Of a stretch of DNA of 64,000 nucleotides, positions 1 through 8,575 are shown piece by piece. The notes beneath the pieces were generated by a model. The model saw only the letters and a program-made list of their open reading frames with translations. It was not told where the DNA came from and did no database searches. Each line of letters opens with the position of its first letter. Positions within the stretch are counted from its first letter, which is position 1. The stretch is from Xanthomonas floridensis (GTDB lineage Bacteria > Pseudomonadota > Gammaproteobacteria > Xanthomonadales > Xanthomonadaceae). Location: the NCBI RefSeq assembly GCF_001642575.1, contig NZ_LXNG01000008.1:1-64000 (forward strand), written 5' to 3'. A program made the position numbers and the translations under genes.

Positions 1-259
1 TGTGCAGCATGAGTCGGCGTGGCAACTGCCACGACAACGCACCCGTGGAGAGCTTCTTCGGCCTGCTCAAACGCGAGCGGATCAGGCGGCGGATCTACCC
101 GACCAGGGACGCCGCACGCGCCGAGGTGTTCGATTATATCGAGATGTTCTACAACCCAAAACGCCGCCACGGTTCAACTGGCGACCTGTCGCCTGTAGAG
201 TTCGAACGGCGCTACGCGCAACGAGGGTCTTGAGTGTCTACGGAACCCTGGGCGTATCA
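1..259 (+). mobile_element. IS3-family insertion sequence, right-end fragment
   Basis: The window opens inside an IS3-family element. The C-terminal end of its transposase runs to 233. The next bases, about 234-259, look like the right terminal inverted repeat: read on the minus strand they begin TGATACGCCCAGGGTTCCG, which has the TG start and CCC.GGGTT core seen at many IS3-family ends. The outer boundary is therefore placed at the CA at 258-259, by inference. The left end and any flanking target duplication lie outside the window, so whether the element is intact cannot be judged. Confidence 0.7.
3..233 (+). CDS. IS3-family transposase OrfB, C-terminal part (partial, 5' end outside window)
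   Basis: This is the end of the DDE integrase-core transposase that catalyses strand transfer of the IS. The reading frame is open to the window edge. It carries SMSRRGNCHDNAPVESFFG, the conserved stretch around the last catalytic acidic residue of IS3 transposases (the E of VESFFG), and then the usual tail Y.....YN..R.H......P..F with YNPKRRHGS and LSPVEFERRY. The stop TGA is at 231-233. An internal ATG at 9 is only the first methionine in view and is not a real start. The family call is firm; the IS name is not attempted. Confidence 0.9.
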   Translation, partial: CSMSRRGNCHDNAPVESFFGLLKRERIRRRIYPTRDAARAEVFDYIEMFYNPKRRHGSTGDLSPVEFERRYAQRGS

Positions 260-280
260 GAGAGACTGGGTGTGGAAGCC

Positions 281-1810
281 TCAACCTTTCTTTAAAATCT
301 TCATTAGCCATTCCTGCACTGCGGCAGTGTCGTTAATGTTGCCGCCGAACTCGATGTCTGGTTTCTGAGGTACATTGTCATTGCGTAGCCGACCGTCGCG
401 GGTCATATAAGGAACGCCAATACCGCCATTTCCGCTGGGGAGCAGGGCCGTGATCGGTGAACCGGTACGCGAATCGACAAATGTTTCGGTGCCCACTTGC
501 AGTACGCCCGGAAACTGCTTCAGCTCGTCGACAAATCCGATACAGGCACTCTCGCAGTCATAGTCGGTCAGCACCACCACACGGGCGTGCACCGGGTTGA
601 TGGGTTGACGCTTTGGCTTCGGGATTTTTTCTGCGTTAACCGGTGCATGCAGGACCTTATCCCCACGCGCCATCGCTGCCTGGGAGAGCTTGCTGTTTTC
701 GTCGTAGGGAATGCCGTCCGGCGGTGGATCTGCCGGCGCGTCGGCTCCGGGACTGCCGTGGGAAAATGTCGAGTCGTCGACTGACGCTTCGGTTAGCCGA
801 TAAACAGCCGAGATCTTTAACCGCTCTCTTGCGTAGTAGTTCGTGTAGTCGGCGCCGTACAGCGATCGCAGCACCCCCATAAACCATTCGTACGGGCCGC
901 CCTCGTTGCCGCGCACATCGAACACGATCACCGACTTGTTGCGCAGTGAGGGAGCTGCCTTGTACAACGCCGCGAACTGATCGGATTGCTGTTTGTTTTC
1001 TGGAGAAAAATTGCCAAGACGGACCCACGCACCATTGTCGCCGAATGGCGTGATCGCAACGTCCCTGCCAAGATCGGGCTTGAGCGTCGACATCACCTTG
1101 GTCAGCTCGTCTTGCGGAAGGCTTTTCCAATTCAGGCTGACGCTACGACCGTCGATGGTGCAGTGTTCCGGACGTTTGAGGAACGGGCTCTTACGGTACC
1201 GAAACATGATCGGCGCGGTTCGCGCGCGCGTCGACTCCAATCCAGGGATGATGTTCTCCGGGATCATGTGCTCGTAGAGCGCGATTCGCTCGGACCATGC
1301 GCTCATCGGCTGCCCATCGCAGGCGCTGATCTCCGAGCCATCTGCCACGCTCCCATCCGAACCTGCGACGACGAAGCGGCCACCCTGGTATCGGGCAAGA
1401 AAGCCCGGCCATTGATACGCCTTTGTCTGCAACTGCATCCAGACATAGGCATGCGCGTCGTTGAACGTAAAAAAGAAATGCGCGAGTGTCTGACGATAGC
1501 CTTCGAAGCTGGTGACCTGTTGGATATCCGCATCGGCCTGTTTGCGCGCCTTGGCCATGGGGGCCTCAAACGCTGCAGGGTCTGGATACACGGCCAGGAT
1601 CGATTGGTCCTTGAACCACTGCAGCGAAAAGTCCACGTCCTTGTCGGCCATGGCGGCCCAGCCTTGCAGTGGCGTGGGCGGTGCTTGATCGGCAGCCGGG
1701 CAAGACGCAACGGCCAGCAGCGCTATCGAAAGGAGGCTGGCTTGCACTCCGCGCTGAAAGCGAGGTTGTCGTTGGGGAGTACGCGATGGTGCACCAATGG
1801 TGACGGTCAT
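281..1810 (-). CDS. S41-family peptidase-like lipoprotein
   Basis: The product has 509 residues and is probably exported. The N-terminus has a basic stretch and then a hydrophobic segment at about 23-36 that ends in VASC, which fits a lipobox with Cys37 as the lipidated residue. The C-terminal half looks like a C-terminal-processing (S41) protease domain: VIVFDVRGNEGG is the characteristic D.RGN.GG strand-turn, and VVVLTDYDCESACIGF contains the putative nucleophile Ser421 in the T....S..S-like position. There is no recognisable PDZ domain between them. The substrate is unknown. It stands alone beside the IS remnant, transcribed toward it. The start is the first ATG that gives a plausible signal; no strong Shine-Dalgarno site was seen. 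Confidence 0.7.
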   Translation of the reverse strand: MTVTIGAPSRTPQRQPRFQRGVQASLLSIALLAVASCPAADQAPPTPLQGWAAMADKDVDFSLQWFKDQSILAVYPDPAAFEAPMAKARKQADADIQQVTSFEGYRQTLAHFFFTFNDAHAYVWMQLQTKAYQWPGFLARYQGGRFVVAGSDGSVADGSEISACDGQPMSAWSERIALYEHMIPENIIPGLESTRARTAPIMFRYRKSPFLKRPEHCTIDGRSVSLNWKSLPQDELTKVMSTLKPDLGRDVAITPFGDNGAWVRLGNFSPENKQQSDQFAALYKAAPSLRNKSVIVFDVRGNEGGPYEWFMGVLRSLYGADYTNYYARERLKISAVYRLTEASVDDSTFSHGSPGADAPADPPPDGIPYDENSKLSQAAMARGDKVLHAPVNAEKIPKPKRQPINPVHARVVVLTDYDCESACIGFVDELKQFPGVLQVGTETFVDSRTGSPITALLPSGNGGIGVPYMTRDGRLRNDNVPQKPDIEFGGNINDTAAVQEWLMKILKKG

Positions 1811-1988
1811 GTCTTGGCGTCTTGGCTGGAAAGGTCCATGGCACTAAGCAATCGGCATGCCAAGCGCTTCGCTTGCATTACGTGGGTTCTTCGACCTGCG
1901 CAAGTGTCCGCAGACGTCCGCTGCTATGTCCGGGTCGTCCACCGCGTTGGTCGTTGGACGCAACACACGCTTTCAGCAGACGCTTGTA

Positions 1989-2022
1989 CGCAACAAGCGT
2001 GGGGATGCCCACGCTTGTTGCG
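1989..2022 (-). terminator. Strong hairpin downstream of the NmrA-type gene
   Basis: A perfect 15-bp stem (1989-2003 with 2008-2022) encloses a four-base loop. It starts 10 bases after the stop codon of the minus-strand gene ending at 2033, the position expected for a terminator. There is no T-run on the minus strand, so it could equally be an mRNA 3'-end stabiliser. Confidence 0.45.
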
Positions 2023-2032
2023 CCGCATCCGA

Positions 2033-2902
2033 TCAAGCCCGCGCCGTCGCCTCGCGCACGAAGTCTTCATAGGTGCGCAGCGGGCGCCCCAGAATGGCCT
2101 GCAGTTTTTCCACCGCGCCGTCGGCCGCCTGCATGCCGAATGTCTGGATACCGGCCATCATCAGACGCATGTCGTAGGCCAGCCAGGAGGGGCCGTACGC
2201 GGCCATCTGCACTTCGAAGGCAGCAACGTCGTCGCCCGCATAGGCGATCTCGCGCCCGAGGGCCGAACTCCAGACCTTCGCAACCGAGCTGCCCGTCACG
2301 GCATGCGGGCCAACCAGTTCGAGCGTGATACGTTCGAGCGCGGCAGGTGCGCGGTCGCGTCGCAGCAACTCGACAACCGCGACGTCTGCGATGTCGCGCG
2401 CATCGATCATGGCCACACCTGCAGAGCCGATCGGCATCGGGTAGACACCATAGTCCTGAATCGTCTGCTGGATCATCGCTTCGTTCTGCATGAAGTAGGC
2501 AGGACGCAGAATCGTCGCAGGAATATCGAGGCTTTCGATCATGCGTTCGACTGTGTGCTTGCCGGTAAAGTGCGGCACGTTGGTGAACTTGTCGGCATGG
2601 ATGACCGACAGGTAGACGATGCGCTCGATGCCTGCCTCCCCGGCCAGATTCAGTGCGATCAGCGCCTGCGTCACTTCGTCGGGGGTGACCGCATTCAACA
2701 GGAACAGCGTGCGCACCGACGAAAACGCGGCACGCATCGATGCAACGTCGGTGAGGTCTGCGACGACTTCGGTGACACCTGCCGGGAAAACGCGCTTGCC
2801 CGGCTGGCGAACCAATGCCTTGACCTCTGCGCCTGCGTCGGCAAGGCCCTGGGTGATGAGAGAACCGATGGTGCCGGTGGCGCCGGTTACGAGAATGCTC
2901 AT
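2033..2902 (-). CDS. NmrA-type / atypical SDR NAD(P)-binding oxidoreductase
   Basis: The protein has 289 residues and belongs to the atypical short-chain dehydrogenase (NmrA/NAD(P)H azoreductase-like) group. The N-terminal Rossmann glycine motif GATGTIG is at residues 7-13 and a conserved ADLTD turn follows at about 48-52. The classical YxxxK catalytic pair is not evident, which fits NmrA-type redox sensors or quinone/NAD(P)H reductases rather than true dehydrogenases. It lies 31 bases downstream of the MDR oxidoreductase on the same strand and is probably co-transcribed with it. The start is the ATG at 2902, with a purine-rich AGGAG-type site just upstream. The substrate is unknown. Confidence 0.8.
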   Translation of the reverse strand: MSILVTGATGTIGSLITQGLADAGAEVKALVRQPGKRVFPAGVTEVVADLTDVASMRAAFSSVRTLFLLNAVTPDEVTQALIALNLAGEAGIERIVYLSVIHADKFTNVPHFTGKHTVERMIESLDIPATILRPAYFMQNEAMIQQTIQDYGVYPMPIGSAGVAMIDARDIADVAVVELLRRDRAPAALERITLELVGPHAVTGSSVAKVWSSALGREIAYAGDDVAAFEVQMAAYGPSWLAYDMRLMMAGIQTFGMQAADGAVEKLQAILGRPLRTYEDFVREATARA

Positions 2903-2933
2903 GTGAATCTCCTGTTGTGGATGGAAGGGTGAA

Positions 2934-3869
2934 TCAGCGCGACATGTCCGCCACGACCTTGCCGGCCCGTGATGCGGTGCGATTGCGTTCGATTGCCAGA
3001 GGAATCCCGGCGAAGCCGACGACCTCGCCGACCCTGGATGCCAGCGCGCCGCTCGCCACCTGTGCGGCCAGCGTTTCCAGCAGGGCGACGTCCGGCGTGT
3101 TCATGAACCACAGGCCGCTGCGGCCGGGCGGTGTGCGGGTAAGGATGTCCGGCGAGGTGGTGGCAACGATCACGCCGTTGGGTGCGAGCACCTGCCACGA
3201 GCGATCCAGTACATCGCCGCCCACATAGTCCAGGACCAGGTCGATGTCGTGCACCAACTCTTCAAAACGGTGCGCCTGATAATCGATGACATGGTCCGCG
3301 CCAAGGCTGCGCACGTAGTCCAGATGCGCCGTTGATGCGGTGGCGAACACCTCTGCACCGGAGCGCCTGGCGTATTGCACGGCATAGCCGCCCAGCCCAC
3401 CGGCGGCGCCATGAATCAGAATGCGTTGGCCGGCATGCAGCGGCCCGGCGTGGTGAAGGCTCTTCCACGCGGCGACCGCAGCGACCGGCATCGCGGCAGC
3501 ATGGAGAGCGTCCAGGCCGTCAGGAATGCGGGCGAGCTTGCTGTCATCAACCGCAATGCACTCGGCAAACGCGCCGAACCCACTCATTGCGCCCATCACG
3601 CGGTCACCGACCTGCAAACGCGTGGCGCCGGGCCCGACCGCTTCAACCACACCGGCCAGTTCTGCACCCAGCACGAGCGGAAGCGGCAGCGCGAAAACCT
3701 CGCGCATGACACCGCTGCGGACTTTCCAGTCGATGCCGTTGATGCCGGCAGCGTGGATGCGGACCAGCACCTGGCCGTGTCCTGCGAGGGGTTTGGCGAT
3801 GGTGGCCACTTCGGCGGCGTCGGCGCCGCCGTAGGCCCGGATCAATACAGCGCGTTGCGTGGTGCTCAT
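2934..3869 (-). CDS. NADP-dependent MDR-family oxidoreductase (quinone reductase-like)
   Basis: This is a 311-residue medium-chain dehydrogenase/reductase. The GroES-like N-terminal half includes GINGIDWKVRSG and the VLGAELAGVVEAVG segment at about 67-79, followed by GDRVMG. The nucleotide-binding motif is GAAGGLG at 154-160. The zinc-ligand cysteines of true alcohol dehydrogenases are absent, so a zinc-free quinone or enoyl reductase is more likely. The start chosen is the ATG at 3869 (MSTTQRAVLIRAYG), where family similarity begins; the frame is open further upstream but would run into the divergent regulator. It is the first gene of a two-gene operon with the NmrA-type gene and is divergent from the LysR gene at 3972, with a 102-base shared promoter region. 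Confidence 0.85.
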   Translation of the reverse strand: MSTTQRAVLIRAYGGADAAEVATIAKPLAGHGQVLVRIHAAGINGIDWKVRSGVMREVFALPLPLVLGAELAGVVEAVGPGATRLQVGDRVMGAMSGFGAFAECIAVDDSKLARIPDGLDALHAAAMPVAAVAAWKSLHHAGPLHAGQRILIHGAAGGLGGYAVQYARRSGAEVFATASTAHLDYVRSLGADHVIDYQAHRFEELVHDIDLVLDYVGGDVLDRSWQVLAPNGVIVATTSPDILTRTPPGRSGLWFMNTPDVALLETLAAQVASGALASRVGEVVGFAGIPLAIERNRTASRAGKVVADMSR

Positions 3870-3971
3870 GACAGTTGCTCGTCTGGCGTTACGGTGACGA
3901 GACCTTATGCCGTTGCGCAACCAATACGAAGACGCCAAGATGTAGACGCCTGGTTTCAAATATGGAACACC

Positions 3972-4847
3972 ATGGATCTGAATGCATTGATCGATTTCTC
4001 GCTGGTCGCAGCCAACCAAGGCCTTGGAAAGGCGAGCCGTGCCAGTGGTAGATCGAAGGCGACCTTGTCGCGTCGCATCGCCGAGCTTGAGGAGCAGCTG
4101 GGCGTGCGACTGGTCGAGCGCAGCGCCCGTGGCCTCAAGCTCACCGAAGCCGGGCAGCTACTGATGGACCGCACCGAAGTGCCGTTGAGCGAGGTGGCCG
4201 AGGCGATGGCTGCAGCACGCGAGGGGCTTTCGGTCCCGCGCGGACGCTTGCGGGTGGCGTCTCCGGTGCTGTTCTCGCAACTGGCGATGGGCCACATCGG
4301 CGCGGAGTTCTGCGCGGCCTATCCGGAGATCACGCTCGAGGTGGTCGCAGAGGACCGCACGGTCGATCTGGTGGAAGAGCAGTTCGATGTGGCCATCCGA
4401 ATCAACCCAAGCCCGGACAGCAGCCTGGTCGGGCGCTGCTTTGCCAAGGACCGGCTGGTGGTCGTGGCTGCGCCTGGCATCGCCATGCCCAGCAGTGGCG
4501 CGGTCACGCCCGTTGCCGCCGTGGTGATGTCGAGCTTCCAGCCGACCACATGGGCGCTCGATGACGGGCGCCTGGTCCTGGAACCTGTTCCAAGGATGCG
4601 GTTTTCCTCATTCCTGATGGTCCGCGACGCGGCGATTGCAGGCGGTGGCGTGGCGCTGCTTCCGCAGTCGATTGCATGGAATCAGCTGGCGCGCGGCGAA
4701 CTGGTGCAGTGGGGCACGATCGCGGGTGTAGAGCCGGCGCTGTGGGTGTTGCACACCTCCAGGCGTCTGGCTGCACCCAAGGTGCGCGCCTTCGTGGACT
4801 TCATGTGTGACAGATACCCGGATGTGTCGCTTGTGTTGAAGGGATAG
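3972..4847 (+). CDS. LysR-family transcriptional regulator
   Basis: The product has 291 residues. An N-terminal winged helix-turn-helix occupies about residues 1-60, with the LysR pattern ...ASGRSKATLSRRIAELEEQLG followed by LVERSARGLKLTEAG. The rest is the periplasmic-binding-like co-inducer domain (substrate-binding type 2). The ATG at 3972 (MDLNALIDF) is chosen because LysR proteins begin about six residues before the first helix; the frame is open for 600 bases upstream only as antisense to the MDR gene. It is divergently arranged with the MDR/NmrA operon, which is its likely target by the usual LysR arrangement. The effector cannot be told. Confidence 0.9.
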   Translation: MDLNALIDFSLVAANQGLGKASRASGRSKATLSRRIAELEEQLGVRLVERSARGLKLTEAGQLLMDRTEVPLSEVAEAMAAAREGLSVPRGRLRVASPVLFSQLAMGHIGAEFCAAYPEITLEVVAEDRTVDLVEEQFDVAIRINPSPDSSLVGRCFAKDRLVVVAAPGIAMPSSGAVTPVAAVVMSSFQPTTWALDDGRLVLEPVPRMRFSSFLMVRDAAIAGGGVALLPQSIAWNQLARGELVQWGTIAGVEPALWVLHTSRRLAAPKVRAFVDFMCDRYPDVSLVLKG

Positions 4848-4933
4848 GGCGGCGCCATCTCGCTTGGGCAGGCGCGTCCACGCAGCGGCCACGCTGGATG
4901 GAAGATGTCCCGAACAATCGCCGCCATTGAGCT

Positions 4934-5806
4934 TCAGACACCGCTACCAAAGCGTTCGATCAATAGGTCGGTCAATACACGGATCTTGCGCGCAGGGTGC
5001 GCGGCCGGCGCGCGAACGACATAAAGACCCGCCTCGGGAGCCGGGTACTTGGTCATGACACGCACCAGTGCGCCGGATGCAAGGTGCTCGGCAACGAGAA
5101 AGTCCGGCAGTGCCGCGATACCGAGTCCTGCGAGCGCAGCGGCCGCGATCGCAGTGCCGTTATCGGCCTTGAAACGCCCCCGTGGATGGATCGTCACCAG
5201 CTTGTCGCCGTCCATGAATCGCCAGCTTTCAGTACCTTGCAACAGCGCCTCATGCGTCAGCAGTGCATCGGGCGTTTCAGGTTCACCATGCTTGCGCAGG
5301 TAATCGGGTGTAGCCATCAGGCTGCCGCGCATCGGCGCCACGCGGCGGGCCACCAGGTTTGAATCCGCGAGATAGCCGAGCCGGATCGCACAGTCGAAGC
5401 CCTCGGCGACGATGTCGATAAAGCGATCGCTGTAGCAGGCATGCACCTGCAGCGCAGGATGCCGGCTGGCCAGTTCGGCGAGCACCGGCGCCAGATGCGT
5501 GGGGCCGAACGTCAGCGGTGCAGCGATCCGCAAGCGGCCACGTAGATCGCCAGCCGGGAAAATGGTCTCGCGCGCCACGTCCATCTCGGCACACATGCGC
5601 GCGGCGTGCTCACGAAACGTCGCGCCGGCCTCGGTGACGGCAGCACCACGGGTGGTGCGCGCGAGCAGTTGGATACCCAGTTCTTGCTCGAGCCGGATCA
5701 AACGACGGCTGACGATGGACTTGGCAACGCCGAGGCGCCGGGCCGCTGGCGACACCCCGCCCGCGTCGGCCACCTCGACGAACGTCCGCAGGTCTTCGAA
5801 TTCCAT
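4934..5806 (-). CDS. LysR-family transcriptional regulator
   Basis: The protein has 290 residues with the N-terminal DNA-binding domain MEFEDLRTFVEVADAGGVSP... and SIVSRRLIRLEQELGIQLL, followed by a C-terminal co-inducer domain. It resembles the subgroup that controls small redox operons next door. It is convergent with the preceding LysR gene (86-base gap) and divergent from the DoxX-pirin-ene reductase operon that starts at 5999 (192-base gap). That operon is its probable target by position. The gap contains no obvious palindrome that could be assigned with confidence as a T-N11-A box. Confidence 0.9.
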   Translation of the reverse strand: MEFEDLRTFVEVADAGGVSPAARRLGVAKSIVSRRLIRLEQELGIQLLARTTRGAAVTEAGATFREHAARMCAEMDVARETIFPAGDLRGRLRIAAPLTFGPTHLAPVLAELASRHPALQVHACYSDRFIDIVAEGFDCAIRLGYLADSNLVARRVAPMRGSLMATPDYLRKHGEPETPDALLTHEALLQGTESWRFMDGDKLVTIHPRGRFKADNGTAIAAAALAGLGIAALPDFLVAEHLASGALVRVMTKYPAPEAGLYVVRAPAAHPARKIRVLTDLLIERFGSGV

Positions 5807-5998
5807 TGGCGTCCCTGTTTCTGCGACACGACATGTCGCTTGGCGCGGCTAGCTTAGCCGCATTCGGAACATCACAGTCTGCTTTGAGGGCGCTGGCACC
5901 GCCAGTCCTTCGTGAAGCAGGACGCTCGGACCTCATTCCGTCCGGCACACGCCGATCAATCACCACGTGCACCCCATCCTTTTCTGGAGAAACACCTC

Positions 5999-6409
5999 AT
6001 GCATACATCTTCCATCCACACGCAGGCCACGTCCGGGCGCTTCATCCGCGGTTTTTCGTGGACCCTGCGCATCTTCGCTGCCGTGGCGTTTTTCGCCGCT
6101 GGCGCTGCCAAGCTGGCTGGCGTTCCGATGATGGTCGACGTCTTCGATCACATCGGCCTCGGCCAATGGTTTCGCATCGTCACCGGTGTGATCGAAATCA
6201 TCGGCGCCATCGCGTTGCTGCTGCCGGCAACGTTCGCCTTCAGCGGTGCACTGCTTGCAGCCATGATGTTCGTTGCGACCGGTGTGCATCTGTTCGTCAT
6301 CGGCGGTAGCCCGGTCCCAGCGATCTTCCTGATGATGGTCACCGCAACGATCGCCTGGTTGAATCGCGCACGCTTCGCAGCTGTGCTGCGCTCAGCCCGT
6401 TCGGCTTGA
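5999..6409 (+). CDS. DoxX-family membrane protein
   Basis: The product is a small inner-membrane protein of 136 residues with four predicted hydrophobic segments. The first helix pair includes the family signature around FFAAGAAKLAG, and the central region GVIEIIGAIALLLP is typical of DoxX/DoxD-like proteins. DoxX relatives are linked to quinone or thiol redox reactions and to handling of oxidative stress. The start is the ATG at 5999, preceded by a GGAG site; an upstream in-frame methionine gives an unlikely polar extension. It is the first gene of an apparent operon with the pirin gene 12 bases downstream and the ene-reductase gene beyond that. Confidence 0.85.
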   Translation: MHTSSIHTQATSGRFIRGFSWTLRIFAAVAFFAAGAAKLAGVPMMVDVFDHIGLGQWFRIVTGVIEIIGAIALLLPATFAFSGALLAAMMFVATGVHLFVIGGSPVPAIFLMMVTATIAWLNRARFAAVLRSARSA

Positions 6410-6421
6410 TAGGAGCAGATC

Positions 6422-7348
6422 ATGAAAACCCTTTCGTTGCCAATCTCGTCTCCGCCTGCAAGTGCACCTGTCCCGACGCAGCAGCGGGCGATCGCACACC
6501 GCACGCGCGGTACAGGCACCGGCCCCATCACAAGGCTCATGAGCCCATCCGATCTTGGGCAAGTGCTGAAACCGTTCGTCTTCCTCGATATTTTCGATGC
6601 GCAAGGACCCATCATCCACACGATGTCCGGCATGCCGCTGCACCCGCATTCGGGCATCGCAACCGTCACGGTCTTCACCCAAGGCAGCATGCACTACCAC
6701 GACCAAACAAGCGGACGCGGCACCATCGGCTACGGCGGTGTGGAATGGATGCGCGCCGGAATCGGCGTGTGGCATGGCAAGGAAATGACCCCGCCAGCCG
6801 ATGCCTCATGCATCCAGGGATTCCAACTCTGGCTGGCATTGCCCGCAGCGTTGGAGCTGGGGGAGCCACAAAGCCATTACATCGAAGCGCAGCACATGGC
6901 CAAGGTCGGGCCTGCGCATGTCGTGATCGGTCATTACGAGGGCGCGCAAAGTCCGGTCGATGCGCCCGATGGCATCAATTACCTGCTGGTGACGCTGATG
7001 CCGGGCGAGCGCTGGACGTATCACCCGCCGGCCGGTCACCTGGTGGGGTGGCTGGCAGTCGCCAGCGGCACGCTCGATGCCGGTGTGCTGCTGCAGCGGG
7101 GCGACATGGTGGTGTTTGCCGAAGATGGTGCGCCCATCGTGCTGGAGGCGCGGGGCGCCACGAATGCCGTCTTCGTGCTCGGCTCGTCAGTTCCACACCC
7201 GCATGCATTGCACCTTGGCTATTACTCTGTGCATACCAACGCACACGCGCTTGATGTCGGCGAAGAGCGCATCCGTGAGCTCGGGAAGAAAATGCAGGCT
7301 GCCGGCGACCGAACCACTGCCTCCGGAACAATTCCGGTCTTCAAGTAA
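6422..7348 (+). CDS. Pirin-family protein
   Basis: The protein has 308 residues and two cupin-like halves. The N-terminal metal-binding half shows HPHSG at 74-78 (ligands His74 and His76), a conserved MHYHD strand and GGVEWMRAGIGVWHGKEM. Pirins bind iron and some oxidise flavonols such as quercetin. Here the third and fourth ligands appear as H118-G-K-E121, one residue wider than the usual H-S-E spacing, so the exact ligand set is uncertain. A Shine-Dalgarno AGGAG lies before the ATG. It sits between the DoxX and ene-reductase genes, which suggests a common response to reactive electrophiles or quinones; this is inference. Confidence 0.9.
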   Translation: MKTLSLPISSPPASAPVPTQQRAIAHRTRGTGTGPITRLMSPSDLGQVLKPFVFLDIFDAQGPIIHTMSGMPLHPHSGIATVTVFTQGSMHYHDQTSGRGTIGYGGVEWMRAGIGVWHGKEMTPPADASCIQGFQLWLALPAALELGEPQSHYIEAQHMAKVGPAHVVIGHYEGAQSPVDAPDGINYLLVTLMPGERWTYHPPAGHLVGWLAVASGTLDAGVLLQRGDMVVFAEDGAPIVLEARGATNAVFVLGSSVPHPHALHLGYYSVHTNAHALDVGEERIRELGKKMQAAGDRTTASGTIPVFK

Positions 7349-7504
7349 CGCCGCCAAGAATCTCTCCGCGGAGCGCCGCCGGCACCACCCCTGGCGAGTC
7401 ACTCCGCGCCAGGAGAGGCTTATAAACAAGAAATCTTTTCAGCTACTCGCGAGCCTTCGCGGTACGTCCACCACACCGCCTCTTCAACCTCTCAGGAGAT
7501 CGTT

Positions 7505-8575
7505 ATGACTCAACTCTTCAGCCCTGTCAGCGTCGGACGCTACACCCTTACTAATCGCCTGGTAATGGCGCCGATGACGCGTTCACGTGCCGAGCCCGAC
7601 GGCACACCCAAGCCCTTGACTGCGACCTACTATGCACAGCGCGCCAGCGTTGGTTTGATCATCTCCGAGGGCACGCAGCCCTCTGACGATGGACAAGGCT
7701 ACCTAAGTACCCCGGGCATCTATACCGAAGCCCATGTGGCGGGATGGAAGGCGGTTACCGCTGCCGTGCATGACAGAGGCGCACATCTATTCATCCAACT
7801 CATGCATACCGGGCGCATGTCTCATCCGGACAACACCCCTCACCACAGGCAGGCCTTGGCTCCCTCGGCCATCGCGCCTGGGGCACAGATGTTCACCATG
7901 ACGGGCATGCAGGACATTCCCCAGCCACGCGCGTTAACCACCGATGAGATTCGCCAGACCGTGGCAGATTTCCGTTTGGCAGCTCGTCGCGCAATCGAAG
8001 CCGGCGCTGACGGAGTCGAGATCCATGGCGCGAACGCCTATCTGGTCCAGCAGTTCTTCGCTCCAAGCGCCAACACCCGTATTGACCAATACGGCGGATC
8101 GATCGAGAATCGCGCACGCTTCGCACTCGAAGTGACCGCAGCAATCGCCGAAGAGATCGGCGCGGACCGTACTGCCATCCGTTTGTCTCCAGGTGCCAAG
8201 CTGTGGGGCATCGATGAAGGCTCCGAAGCACCGGCGCTATACCGTTATCTGATCACCGAACTTGCCAAGCTGGGCCTGGCATATGTGCATGTGATGCACC
8301 TTGGCGATGAGGCATTGCTGGCCGACATCCGCAATTTGTGGAGCGGTGCGCTGATCGTCAACCGTCCTGGTCGCGCGCGCGAACAAATTGGCTCTGATGT
8401 AGAGGCGGGGCTTGCCGAGTTGGAAGCGTATGGGCAGATGGTGCTTGCGAATCCCGATTTCGTCGAACGTCTGAAAGCAGACGCCTCGATGAATCAACCG
8501 GATCACACCACCTACTATGGCGGTGATGCAAAGGGCTATACCGACTATCCAACTTTGGCGCGCGCAACCGCCTGA
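7505..8575 (+). CDS. Old Yellow Enzyme-family alkene reductase (NemA/XenA-like)
   Basis: The product is a 356-residue FMN-dependent TIM-barrel reductase that uses NAD(P)H to reduce activated C=C bonds such as N-ethylmaleimide or enones. The opening LFSPVSVGRYTLTNRLVMAP is the OYE signature. His174 and Asn177 in HGANAYL are the substrate-activating pair and Tyr179 is also conserved; DQYGGSIENRARF is the usual phosphate-binding-side motif. The ATG is preceded by AGGAG. It is last in the DoxX-pirin-OYE group; the 156-base gap before it could hold its own promoter. OYE genes are often induced by electrophiles, which agrees with the neighbours. Confidence 0.92.
   Translation: MTQLFSPVSVGRYTLTNRLVMAPMTRSRAEPDGTPKPLTATYYAQRASVGLIISEGTQPSDDGQGYLSTPGIYTEAHVAGWKAVTAAVHDRGAHLFIQLMHTGRMSHPDNTPHHRQALAPSAIAPGAQMFTMTGMQDIPQPRALTTDEIRQTVADFRLAARRAIEAGADGVEIHGANAYLVQQFFAPSANTRIDQYGGSIENRARFALEVTAAIAEEIGADRTAIRLSPGAKLWGIDEGSEAPALYRYLITELAKLGLAYVHVMHLGDEALLADIRNLWSGALIVNRPGRAREQIGSDVEAGLAELEAYGQMVLANPDFVERLKADASMNQPDHTTYYGGDAKGYTDYPTLARATA

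Noticed and set aside
986-2932. 648-residue plus-strand open frame
   Set aside because: It lies antisense to the S41 and NmrA-type genes, has His/Arg/Ala-rich shadow composition and no motif.
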